From assembly GCA_964035545.1 (NCBI GenBank), contig OZ037771.1, positions 10,361,408-10,425,407 of the forward strand: 64,000 bases of DNA. Direction: 5' to 3'. The DNA is from Bugula neritina. Its lineage: Eukaryota; Bryozoa; Gymnolaemata; Cheilostomatida; Bugulidae. Position 1 is the stretch's first letter, and every line of letters starts with the position of its first letter. Below are positions 1 through 12,405 of the stretch, in pieces. Below the pieces are notes generated by a model, which worked only from the letters and a program-made list of their open reading frames with translations, was not told where the DNA came from and searched no databases. Both the position numbers and the translations under genes were made by a program.

Positions 1-1230
1 AGCTTCTCATCAACACACACATTCTCTATTTGGCATTGAGATGAATCCACAGAGATGAGGTTTAATTTCTCACATGCACTACGGCTAAGCAATGGTGTGG
101 TTTGATCTTGAATAACATAAAGGTCTTCATTTATGCGCTCATTCTTTGATGTTATCTGGCACTTTATTGTTCCTAAACATGTCAAAAGTGTCTGCCCTGG
201 GCCGTACAATTTTTTGCTAGTTGAGATTAGCTCCCCTGAGACATGATGTGGACCACATACACTAAGAGACGCACCAGTATCTAATTTAAATTTGATCCTT
301 TGTCCTTTGTGTTTGTTGGTGCTTACTCTGAGATTGGTGTACCAGGATTGAGAATCTATGGAGTTAATCTGATGTGTCTCTCCTAAATAAAAATCTGTGT
401 CACCCTTTTCTGGCTGTACTTCATTGACTTTATTCAAATTCCTACACACTCTGGCCCAGTAGTTGAATTGATTGCATTTCGCACATTTAGTTCCATAAGC
501 TGGACATCTCTGACTTTCGTAATGGCTTTTCCCACATTGCTCACATCGGTTTTTAGAATGTTTATCATAAGTAACCCCAGAAGGAATTCTGGACTTCCTA
601 TTATCAACATTTTGTACTGCATTGACTTCTTCGGGTTTGGGGTCTGGTACCGTTATCGCTTTAGGCCTTGTAGATTTCTCAGCTACTCTCAGTGACTTAA
701 TCACAAAGTCTAAACTTAGTTTTTCATCAACCTCTTTCATTAATTTTTCTCTTTCATTAGAATCATCAATTCCAAAAAGCAGTTTATCTCTTATCAATGA
801 ATCTCTTTGATTACCAAATTCACAGCCTTCCACCAGCCTTCGCAATTTCATTAAGTATACATCTATTGTATCTCCACTTTGGCTACTGTTGTGAAATTGA
901 AATCTATTCAGCACAATACTAGTGCGAGGATTACAGTACTCATGAAAACGCTTAATTACATCTTCTAGCTTTCTCCCAGCAACCCCTACCTCAATTAGTA
1001 ATTTCTCCACTAACCTCTAGATTAAATTCCATTTGAGAATAAATTTCACGTACATCTTCACCACCACAATGTCTGAATGAGGCTAATTTCCTTTTTTCTG
1101 CGGCTCTTGAGTTAGCAGTTAGGTCTATTGCTAGCAAATAATCCTCAAATGACCTAATCCAACGCCGCCATTCTCCTGACAAATCTTCTGCCCTTAAATT
1201 CAATTGTCCAGGTGGTGAAATGCCTTCCAT
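1..1230 (-). pseudogene. Ty3/Gypsy gag-protease, partial, frameshifted
   Basis: Read on the minus strand, this encodes the start of a metazoan Ty3/Gypsy polyprotein. The first ATG is at 1230. The N-terminal gag part (1230-991) has the WRRWIRSFEDYL-type capsid signature and stops at 991. The homologous frame resumes at about 1015 and stays open to the window edge, so one frameshift separates the two parts. The second part has a CCHC knuckle (C-x2-C-x4-H-x4-C, about 550-505) and a second knuckle in which the expected His is Tyr (CAKC...NYWARVC). The aspartic protease motif LDTGAS follows at 270-285. Reverse transcriptase would lie to the left, outside the window. The CPAYGTKC linker between knuckles is typical of animal Gypsy elements whose gag and protease share a frame. 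The broken frame and altered knuckle suggest an inactive copy. Family assignment is good; clade is not determined. Confidence 0.7.
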
Positions 1231-1251
1231 CTTTTAAACTAACCATTAATT

Positions 1252-1263
1252 ACGCTGCCACCA
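1252..1263 (-). promoter_or_regulatory. tRNA-Leu primer-binding site of left Gypsy element
   Basis: On the minus strand, TGGTGGCAGCGT lies directly after the LTR end and about 20 bases before the gag ATG. Its first 11 bases match the complement of the 3' end of eukaryotic tRNA-Leu (…CGCTGCCACCA). The two other Gypsy elements in the window carry the same site in longer form. Confidence 0.65.
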
Positions 1264-1460
1264 TGTTTTATTCTTTAGATGTCTATTTATCTAGCAATTA
1301 TTAGTGGATTAGTTTTAATCTTCAGTTTATTTTAATCAAGCACTGCAGTTTGTCAAACAGGAAGTGACTATCTTTTTCAAAAACAGAATAATAATTGATC
1401 AGCTAAAACATCAAGAAAAGGTAACTCCAAGTTTACATAAACTGTGTAAATATTACAACA
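1264..1460 (-). repeat. Short 5' LTR of left Gypsy element
   Basis: A 197-bp segment lies between the primer site and the start of the satellite. It begins TGTT and ends AACA (plus strand), the usual TG…CA ends of LTRs, and satellite DNA starts at the next base. The partner LTR is outside the window, so the outer boundary rests on the terminal motif and the satellite junction only. Confidence 0.55.
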
Positions 1461-4400
1461 TGCTCAACGGTGCCCAAATGTGCTAAAACATCTCTATATA
1501 AGCTAAAACATGCCCAAATGTGCTATATCGATTCAGATATGCTAATAGTACCAATAAGTGCCCAGAAGTACTGAAACGCACCCAATAGTGTTCATAGTAG
1601 AACTTGTGTGCTTAACAGTGCCCAATTGTCCTAAAACATGCCCAAATGTCTTAAAACATGCCCTAATGTGCTAATTTGAGCCAAACATGCTATCAGTACT
1701 TATAAGTGCATAAAAGTACTGAAACGCACCCAATAGTGCTACAAACAGAACAAATGTGCTTAACAGTGCCCAAATGTGCTAAAACAAACCAAAATGTGCT
1801 AAAGTATGCCAAAATGTGCTAATTTGAGCCAATTATGTTAATAGTACCAATTAGTGCCCAGAAATACTGAAACACACCCAATAGTGCTTATAGTACAACG
1901 TCTGTGCTTAACAATGCCCAAATGTCCTAGAACATGCCCAAATGTGCTAACTTGAGCCAAATATATCAACAGTACCAATAAGTGCCCAAAAGTACTGAAA
2001 AGCACCAAATGGTGCTACAAACAGAACAAATGTGCTTAACAGTGCCCAAATGTGCTAAAACAAGCCAAAATCTGCTAAAGTATGCCAAAATGGGCTAAAT
2101 CGAGCCAAATATGGTAATAGTACCAATAAGTGCCCAGAAGTACTGAAACGCACCAAATGGTGCTACAAACAGAACAAATGTGCTTAACAGTGCCCAAATG
2201 CACTAAAACAAGCCAAAATGTGCTAAAATGTGCCCAAATATGCTATACTGAGCAAAACATATTGATAGTACCAATAAGTACCAAGAAGTACTGAAACGCA
2301 CCCAATAGTGCTTATAGTAGAACTTCTGTGCTTAACAGTGCCCAAATGTCCGAAAACATGCCCAAATGTCCTAAAACATGCCCAAATGTGCTAACTTGAG
2401 CCAAATATATCAACAGTACCAATAAGTGCCCAAAAGTACTGAAAAGCACCAAATGGTGCTACAAACAGAACAAATGTGCTTAACAGTGCCCAAATGTGCT
2501 AAAACATGCCAAAATGTCCTAAAACATGCCCAAATGTGCTAATTTGAGCCAAATATGTCAACAGTACCAATAAATGCCCAAAAGTACTGAAAAGCACCCA
2601 ATAATGCTACAAACAGAACAAATGTGCTTAAGAGTGCCCAAATGTGCTAAAACATGTCAAAATTTGCTGAAACCTGCCCAAATGTGCTAATTTGAGCCAA
2701 ACATGCTATCAGTACTTATAAGTGCATAAAAGTACTGAAACGCACCCAATAGTGCTACAAACAGAACAAAGGTGATTTACAGTGCCCAAATGTGCTAAAA
2801 CATGCCCAAATGTGCTAAAACATGCCAAAATGTCCTAAAACATGCCCAAATGTGCTAAATTGAGCAAAATATGCTAATAGTACCAAAAAGTGCCAAGAAG
2901 TACAGAAAAGCACCCAATGATGCTACAAACAGAACAAATGTGCTTAAGAGTGCCCAAATGTGCTAATACATGTCAAAGTTTGCTGAAACCTGCCCAAATG
3001 TGCTAATTTGAGCCAAATATGCTAACAGTACCAATAAGTGCCCAGAAGTACTGAAAAGCACCCAACAGTGCTAATAGTATAACTACTGTGTTCAACGGTG
3101 CCCAAATGTGCTAAAACATGTCAATATAAGCTAAAACATGCCCAAATGTGCTAAACCGATTCAGATATGCTAATAGTACCAATAAGTGCCCAGAAGTACT
3201 GAAACGCACCCAATAGTGCTCATAGTAAAGCTTGTGTGCTTAACAGTGCCCAATTGTCCTAAAACATGCCCAAATGTCCTAAAACATGCCCTAAGGTGCT
3301 AATTTGAGCCAATTATGCTAGCAGTACAAATGAGTGCATAAAAATATTAAAAAGCACCCAATAGTGCTACAAACAGACCAAATGTGCTTAACATTGCCCA
3401 AATGTGCTAAAACATGCCAAAATGTCCTAAAACGTGCCCAAATGTGCTAATTTGAGCCAAATATGTCAACAGTACCAATAAATGCCCAAAAGTACTGAAA
3501 AGCACCCAATAGTGCTACAAGCAGAACAAATATGCTTAACAGTGCCTAAATGCGCTAAAACATGCCAAAATGTGCTAAAACATGCCCAAATGTGCGAAAT
3601 TGAGCTGAATAGGCTAACAGTACCAATAAGTGCCCAGAAGTACTGAAAGACACCCAAAAGCGCTAATAAAAGAACGACTGTGCTCAACAGTGCCCAAATA
3701 AGCTAAAACATGCCCAAATGTGCTAAATCGAGCCAAATATGCTAACAGTACAAATAATTGCCCAGAAGTACCTAAAAGCACCCAATAGTGCTACAAACAG
3801 AACAAATGTGCCTAACAGTTCCCATATCTGCTAAAACATGCCGAAATGTGCTAAAACATCCCCAAATGTGCTAAATCGAGCCAAATATGCTAATTGTACC
3901 AATAAGCGCATAAAGGTACTGAAAAGCACCCAATAGTGCTACAAACAGAACAAATATGCTTAACAGTGCCTAAATACGCTAAAACATGCCAAAATGTGCT
4001 AAAACATGCCCAAATGTGCTAAATTGAGCCAAATATGCTAACAGTACCAATAAGTGCCCAAAAATACTAAAAAGCACGCAATAGCGCTACAAACAGAACA
4101 AATGTGCTTAACAGTGCCCAAATGTCCTAAAACATGACCAAGTGTCTTAAAACATGCCCAAATGTGCTAATTTGAGCCAATTATGCTAATACTACCAATT
4201 ACTGCCCAGAAGTACCGAAACGCACCCAATAGTGCTAATAAAAGAACGACTGTGCTCAACAGTGCCCAAATAAGCTAAAACATGCCAAATGTGCTAAATT
4301 GAGCCAAATATGCTAACAGTACCAATAAGTGCCCAGAAGTACTGAAAAGCACTCAATAGTGCTACAAACAGAACAAATGTGCTTAAGAGTGCCCAAATGT

Positions 4401-7400
4401 GCTCAAACATGCCAAAATTTGCTGAAACCTGCCCAAATGTGCTAATTTGAGCCAAATATGCTAACAGTACCAATAAGTGCTCAGAAGTACTGAAAAGCAC
4501 CCAACAGTGCTAATAGTAGAACTACTGTGCTCAACGGTGCCCAAATAAGCTAAAACATGCCCAAATGTGCTAAATCGAGCCAAATATGCTAACAGTACAA
4601 ATAATTGCCCAGAAGTACTGAAAAGCACCCAATAGTGCTACAAACAGAACAAATGTGCCTAACAGTTCCCATATCTGCTAAAACATGCCGAAATGTGCTA
4701 AAACATGCACAAATGTGCTAAATCGAGCCAAATATGCTAATAGTACCAATAAGTGCCCAGAAGTACTGAAACGCCCCCAATAGTGCTACAAACAAAACAA
4801 ATATGCTTAACAGTGCCTAAATGCGCTAAAACATGCCAAAATGCGCTAAAACATGCCCAAATGTGCGAAATTGAGCCAAATATGCTATCAGTACCAATAA
4901 GTGCCCAGAAGTACTGAAAAGCACTCAATAGTGCTACAAACAGAACAAATGTGCTTAAGAGTGCCCAAATGTGCTCAAACATGCCAAAATTTGCTGAAAC
5001 CTGCCCAAATGTGCTAATTTGAGCCAAATATGCTAACAGTACCAATAAGTGCTCAGAAGTACTGAAAAGCACCCAACAGTGCTAATAGTAGAACTACTGT
5101 GCTCAACGGTGCCCAAATGTGCTAAAACATGCCAAAATAAGCTAAAACATGCCCAAATGTGCTAAATCGATTCAAATATGCTAATAGTACCAATAAGTGC
5201 CTGGAAATACTGAAACGCACCCAATAGTGCTTTTGTACAACTTCTGTGCTTAACAGTGCCCAAATGTCTTAAAACATGCCCAAGTGTCTTAAAACATGCC
5301 CAAATGTGCTAATTTGAGCCAATTATGCTAATAGTACCAATTAGTGCCTAAAAGTACTGAAAAGCACCCAATAGTGCTACAAACAGAACAAATGTGCTTA
5401 ACAGTGCCCAAAGGTGCTAAAACAAGCTAAAATGTGCTAAAACATGCTCAAATGTGCTAAATTGAGCCAAATATGCTAACAGGATCAATAAGTGCCCAGA
5501 AGTACTGAAAAGCACCCAATAGCGCTACAAACAGAACAAGTGTGTTTAACAGTTCCCATACGTGCTAAAACATGCCAAAATGTGCTAAAACATGCCCAAA
5601 TGTGCTAAATCGAGCCAAATATGCTAATAGTACCAATAAGCGCATAAAAGTTCTGAAAAGCACCCAATAGTGCTACAAACAGAACAAATATGCTTAACAG
5701 TGCCTAAATGCGCTAAAACATGCCAAAATGTGCTAAAACATGCTCAAATGTGCGAAATTGAGCCAAATATGCTAACAGTACCAATAAGTGCCCAGAAGTA
5801 CTGAGAGACACCCAATAGTGCTAATAAAAGAACGACTGTGCTCAACAGTGCCCAAATAAGCTAAAACATGCCCAAATGTGCTAAAACATGCACAAATGTG
5901 CTAAATCGAGCCAAATATGCTAATAGTACCAATAAGTGCCCAGAAGTACTGAAACGCCCCCAATAATGCTACAAACAAAACAAATGTGCTTAAGAGTGCC
6001 CAAATGTGCTCAAACATGCCAAAATTTGCTGAAACTTGCCCAAATGTGCTAATTTGAGCCAAATATGCTAACAGTACCAATAAGTGCTCAGAAGTACTGA
6101 AAAGCACCCAACAGTGCTAATAGTAGAACTACTGTGCTCAACGGTGCCCAAATGTGCTAAAACATGCCAAAATAAGCTAAAACATGCCCAAATGTGCTAT
6201 ATCGATTCAAATATGCTAATAGTACCAATAAGTGCCTGGAAATACTGAAACGCACCCAATAGTGCTTTTGTACAACTTCTGTGCTTAACAGTGCCCAAAT
6301 GTCTTAAAACATGCCCAAGTGTCTTAAAACATGCCCAAATGTGCTAATTTGAGCCAATTATGCTAATAGTACCAATTAGTGCCCAGAAGTACTGAAACGC
6401 ACCCAATAGTGCTAATAAAAGAACGACTGTGCTCAACAGTGCCCAAATAAGCTAAAACATGCCAAATGTGCTAAATTGAGCCAAATATGCTAATAGTACC
6501 AATAAGCGCATAAAAGTGCTGAAACGCACCCAATAGTGCTTATAGTAGAACAAATGTGCTTAACAGTGCCCAAATGTGCTAAAACAAGCTAAATTGTGCT
6601 AAAACATGCCCAAATGTGCTAAATTGAGCCAAATATGCAATCAGTACCTATAAGTGCATAAAAGTACTGAAACGCACCCAATAATGCTACAAACCGAACA
6701 AATGTGCTTAAGAGTGCCCAAATGTGCTAATACATGTCAAAGTTTGCTGAAACCTGCCCAAATGTGCTAATTTGAGCCAAATATGCTAACAGTACCAATA
6801 AGTGCCCAGAAGTACTGAAAAGCACCCAATAGTGCTCATAGTAAAACTTGTGTGCTTAACAGTGCCCAATTGTCCTAAAACATGCCCAAATGTCCTAAAA
6901 CATGCCCTAAGGTGCTAATTTGAGCCAATTATGCTAGCAGTACAAATGAGTGCATAAAAATACTAAAAAGCACCAAATAGTGCTACAAACAGACCAAATG
7001 TGCTTAACATTGCCCAAATGTGCTAAAACATGCCAAAATGTCCTAAAACGTGCCCAAATGTGCTAATTTGAGCCAAATATGTCAACAGTACCAATAAATG
7101 CCCAAAAGTACTGAAAAGCACCCAATAGTGCTACAAACAGAACAAATGTGCTTAACAGTGCCCAAAGGTGCTAAAACAAGCTAAAATGTGCTAAAACATG
7201 CTCAAATGTGCTAAATTGAGCCAAATATGCTAACAGTATCAATAAGTGCCCAGAAGTACTGAAAAGCACCCAATAGCGCTACAAACAGAACAAGTGTGTT
7301 TAACAGTTCCCATACGTGCTAAAACATGCCAAAATGTGCTAAAACATGCCCAAATGTGCTAAATCGAGCCAAATATGCTAATAGTACCAATAAGCGCATA

Positions 7401-10400
7401 AAAGTACTGAAAAGCACCCAATAGTGCTACAAACAGAACAAATATGCTTAACAGTGCCTAAATGCGCTAAAACATGCCAAAATGTGCTAAAACATGCCCA
7501 AATGTGCGAAATTGAGCCAAATATGCTAACAGTACCAATAAGTGCCCAGAAGTACTGAAAGACACCCAATAGTGCTAATAAAAGAACGACTGTGCTCAAC
7601 AGTGCCTAAATAAGCTAAAACATGCCCAAATGTGCTAATTTGAGCCAAATATGTCAACAGTACCAATAAATGCCCAAAAGTACTGAAAAGCACCCAATAG
7701 TGCTACAAACAGAACAGATGTGCTTAACAGTGCCCAAAGGTGCTAAAACAAGCTAAAATGTGCTAAAACATGCTCAAATGTGCTAAATTGAGCCAAATAT
7801 GCTAGCAGTATGAATAAGTGCCCAGAAGTACTGAAAAGCACCCAATAGCGCTACAAACAGAACAAGTGTGTTTAACAGTTCCCATACGTGCTAAAACATG
7901 CCAAAATGTGCTAAAACATGCCCAAATGTGCTAAATCAAGCCAAATATGCTAATAGTACCAAAAAGTGCCCAGATGTACTGAAACGCACCCAATAGTGCT
8001 AATAGTAGAACTACTGTGCTATACAGTGCCCAAATGTGCTAAAACATGCCAAAATGTGCTAAAACATGCCCAAATGTGCTAAATCGAGCCAAATATGCTA
8101 ATAGTACCAATAAGCGCATAAAAGTTCTGAAAAGCACCCAATAGTGCTACAAACAGAACAAATATGCTTAACAGTGCCTAAATGCGCTAAAACATGCCAA
8201 AATTTGCTGAAACCTGCCCAAATGTGCTAATTTGAGCCAAATATGCTAACAGTACCAATAAGTGCTCAGAAGTACTGAAAAGCACCCAACAGTGCTAATA
8301 GTAGAACTACTGTGCTCAACGGTGCCCAAATGTGCTAAAACATGCCAAAATAAGCTAAAACATGCCCAAATGTGCTATATCGATTCAAATATGCTAATAG
8401 TACCAATAAGTGCCTGGAAATACTGAAACGCACCCAATAGTGCTTTTGTACAACTTCTGTGCTTAACAGTGCCCAAATGTCTTAAAACATGCCCAAGTGT
8501 CTTAAAACATGCCCAAATGTGCTAATTTGAGCCAATTATGCTAATAGTACCAATTAGTGCCCAGAAGTACTGAAACGCACCCAATAGTGCTAATAAAAGA
8601 ACGACTGTGCTCAACAGTGCCCAAATAAGCTAAAACATGCCAAATGTGCTAAATTGAGCCAAATATGCTAATAGTACCAATAAGCGCATAAAAGTGCTGA
8701 AACGCACCCAATAGTGCTTATAGTAGAACAAATGTGCTTAACAGTGCCCAAATGTGCTAAAACAAGCTAAATTGTGCTAAAACATGCCCAAATGTGCTAA
8801 ATTGAGCCAAATATGCAATCAGTACCTATAAGTGCATAAAAGTACTGAAACGCACCCAATAATGCTACAAACAGAACAAATGTGCTTAAGAGTGCCCAAA
8901 TGTGCTAATACATGTCAAAGTTTGCTGAAACCTGCCCAAATGTGCTAATTTGAGCCAAATATGCTAACAGTACCAATAAGTGCCCAGAAGTACTGAAAAG
9001 CACCCAATAGTGCTCATAGTAAAACTTGTGTGCTTAACAGTGCCCAATTGTCCTAAAACATGCCCAAATGTCCTAAAACATGCCCTAAGGTGCTAATTTG
9101 AGCCAATTATGCTAGCAGTACAAATGAGTGCATAAAAATACTAAAAAGCACCAAATAGTGCTACAAACAGACCAAATGTGCTTAACATTGCCCAAATGTG
9201 CTAAAACATGCCAAAATGTCCTAAAACGTGCCCAAATGTGCTAATTTGAGCCAAATATGTCAACAGTACCAATAAATGCCCAAAAGTCCTGAAAAGCACC
9301 CAATAGTGCTACAAACAGAACAAATGTGCTTAACAGTGCCCAAAGGTGCTAAAACATGCTAAAATGTGCTAAAACATGCTCAAATGTGCTAAATTGAGCC
9401 AAATATGCTAACAGTATCAATAAGTGCCCAGAAGTACTGAAAAGCACCCAATAGCGCTACAAACAGAACAAGTGTGTTTAACAGTTCCCATACGTGCTAA
9501 AACATGCCAAAATGTGCTTAAACATGCCCAAATGTGCTAAATCGAGCCAAATATGCTAATAGTACCAATAAGCGCATAAAAGTACTGAAAAGCACCCAAT
9601 AGTGCTACAAACAGAACAAATATGCTTAACAGTGCCTAAATGCGCTAAAACATGCCAAAATGTGCTAAAACATGCCCAAATGTGCGAAATTAAGCCAAAT
9701 ATGCTAACAGTACCAATAAGTGCCCAGAAGTACTGAAAGACACCCAATAGTGCTAATAAAAGAACGACTGTGCTCAACAGTGCCCAAATAAGCTAAAACA
9801 TGCCCAAATGTGCTAAATCGAGCCAAATATGCTAACAGTACAAATAATTGCCCAGAAGTACTGAAAAGCACCCAATAGTGCTACAAACAGAACAAATGTG
9901 CCTAACAGTTCCCATATCTGCTAAAACATGCCGAAATGTGCTAAAACATGCACAAATGTGCTAAATCGAGCCAAATATGCTAATAGTACCAATAAGTGCC
10001 CAGAAGTACTGAAACGCCCCCAATAGTGCTACAAACAAAACAAATATGCTTAACAGTGCCTAAATGCGCTAAAACATGCCAAAATGCGCTAAAACATGCC
10101 CAAATGTGCGAAATTGAGCCAAATATGCTATCAGTACCTATAAGTGCATAAAAGTACTGAAACGCACCCAATAGTGCTACAAACAGAACAAATGTGCTAT
10201 ACAGTGCCCAAATGTGCTAAAACATGCCAAAATGTGCTAAAACATGCCCAAATGTGCTAAATCAAGCCAAATATGCTAACAGCACCAATAAGTGTCCAGA
10301 AGTACTGAAAGACACCCAATAGTGCTAATAAAAGAACGACTGTGCTCAACAGTGCCCAAATAAGCTAAAACATGCCCAAATGTTCTAAATTTAGCCAAAT

Positions 10401-11735
10401 ATGCTAACAGTGTCAATAAAAGGCCAGAAGTACTGAAACGTACCCAATAGTGCTACAAACAGAACAAATGTGCCTAACAGTGCCAAAATGTGCTGAAACA
10501 TGCCAAAATGTCCTAAAACATGCCCAAATGTGCTAAATCAAGCCAAGTATGCTAATAGTACCAATAATTGCCCAGAAGTACTGAAAAGCGCCAAATAGTG
10601 CTACAAACAGAACAAATGTGCCTAACAGTTCCCATATCTGCTAAAACATGCCAAAATGTGCTAATACATGCCCAAATGTGCTAAATCGAGCCAAATATGC
10701 TAATAGTACCAATAAGCGCATAAAGGTACTGAAAAGCACCCAATAGTGCTACAAACAGAACAAATATGCTTAACAGTGCCTAAATGCGCTAAAACATGCC
10801 AAAATGTGCTAAAACATGCCCAAATGTGCTAAATCAAGCCAAATATGCTAATAGTACCAAAAAGTGCCCAGATGTACTGAAACGCACCCAATAGTGCTAA
10901 TAGTAGAACTACTGTGCTATACAGTGCCAAATGTGCTAAAACATGCTAAAATGTGCTAAAACATGCTCAAATGTGCTAAATTGAGCCAAATATGCTAACA
11001 GTATCAATAAGTGCCCAGAAGTACTGAAAAGCACCCAATAGCGCTACAAACAGAACAAGTGTGTTTAACAGTTCCCATACGTGCTAAAACATGCCAAAAT
11101 GTGCTAAAACATGCCCAAATGTGCTAAATTGAGCAAAATATGCTAATAGTACCAATAAGTGCCCAGAAGTACAGAAAAGCACCCAATAATGCTACAAACA
11201 GAACAAATGTGCTTAAGAGTGCCCAAATGTGCTAAAACAGGTCAAAATTTGCTGAAACCTGCCCAAATGTGCTCATTTGAGCCAAATATGCTAACAGTAC
11301 CAATAAGTGCCCAGAAGTACTGAAAAGCACCCAACAGTGCTAATAGTAGAACTACTGTGCTCAACGGTGCCCAAATGTGCTAAAACATGCCAAAATAAGC
11401 TAAAACATGCCCAAATGTGCTAAATCGATTCAAATATGCTAATAGTACCAATAAGTGCCCAGAAGTACTGAAACGCACCTAATAGTGTTCATAGTAGAAC
11501 TTGTGTGCTTAACAGTGCCCAATTGTCCTAAAACATGCCCAAATGTCCTAAAACATGCTTTAATGTGCTAATTTGAGCCAAATATGCTAGCAGTACCAAT
11601 GAGTGCATAAAAATACTAAAAAGCACCCAATAGTGCTACAAATAGAACAAATGTGCTTTACAGTGCCCAAATGGTCTAAAACATGCCAAAATGTGCTAAA
11701 ACATGTCCAAATGTGCCAAATTGACCCAAACATGT
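1461..11735 (+). repeat. SatA satellite array, forward orientation
   Basis: This is an uninterrupted tandem array of monomers of roughly 125-150 bp (most 145-150, judged from spacing of the recurring cacccaatagtgct marker). Each monomer is made of degenerate 20-bp subunits resembling tgcccaaatgtgctaaaaca. Variants of the segment after the marker (tacaaacagaac, tatagtagaac, aataaaagaac) are mixed and reused, giving higher-order blocks. Short minus-strand open frames of about 60-110 codons recur, but they track the monomer and lack any family signature. I see no gene here. Confidence 0.95.
6015..9818 (+). repeat. SatA 2178-bp higher-order repeat
   Basis: The segment at about 6015-7640 recurs almost base for base at about 8193-9818, an offset of 2178 bp (about 15 monomers). 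Rare variants keep the same spacing: cctggaaatactg at about 6234 and 8412, gtcaaagtttgctg at about 6737 and 8914, gccctaaggtgc at about 6904 and 9081, aagtgtgtttaac at about 7290 and 9468. Partial copies of the same blocks also occur at 4.3-5.6 kb and near 11.0 kb at other spacings. Confidence 0.85.
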
Positions 11736-12405
11736 TTTACCACATTTGGGCACTGTTAAGCACACTAGTTCTACTATTAGATCTATTGGGCACGTTTTAG
11801 AACCTCTGGGCGCTTTTTGGTCTCATTAGCATGTTTGGCTCAATTTAGCAGATTTGGGCAATGTTAAGCACACTAGTTTTACTATTAGCACTATTGGGCA
11901 CGTTTCAGAACTTCTGGGCACTTATTGGTACTATTAGCATATTTGGCTCAATTTAGCACATTGGGCATGTTTTAGCACATTGGGCATGTTTTAGCACATT
12001 TGCGCACTGTTAAGCACACTAGTTCTACTATGAGCACTATTGGGAACGTTTCAGAACCTCTGGGCACTTATTGGTACTATTAGCATATTGGGCTCAATTT
12101 AGCACGTTTTTGCATGTTTTAGCACATTTGGGCTCTGTTAAACACACTAGTTCTACTATTAGCACTATTGGGCACGTTTCAGAACCTCTGGGCAGTTAAT
12201 GGTATTGTTAGCATATTTGGCTCAATTTAGCATGTTTGGGCATGTTTTAGCACATTTGGGCACTGTTAAGCACACTAGTTTTACTATTAGCACTATTGGG
12301 AATGTTTCAGAACCTTTGGGCACTTATTGGTACTATTAGCATATTGGGTTCAATTTAGCACGATTGGGCATGTTTTAGGACATTTGGGAACTGTTGAGCA
12401 GACTC
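11736..12405 (-). repeat. SatA satellite, inverted segment
   Basis: From about 11735 the array reads as the reverse complement of the preceding 10 kb (acatttgggcactgttaagc instead of tgcttaacagtgcccaaatg). It continues for about 670 bp to the border with SatB. Monomers here favour the variant with aagcacactagttctac. Confidence 0.9.

Noticed and set aside
3466-10171. Repeated 60-111-codon minus-strand frames such as MLFSTSEHLLVLLAYLAQIS
   Set aside because: They recur with the SatA monomer and higher-order repeat and lack independent evidence of coding.
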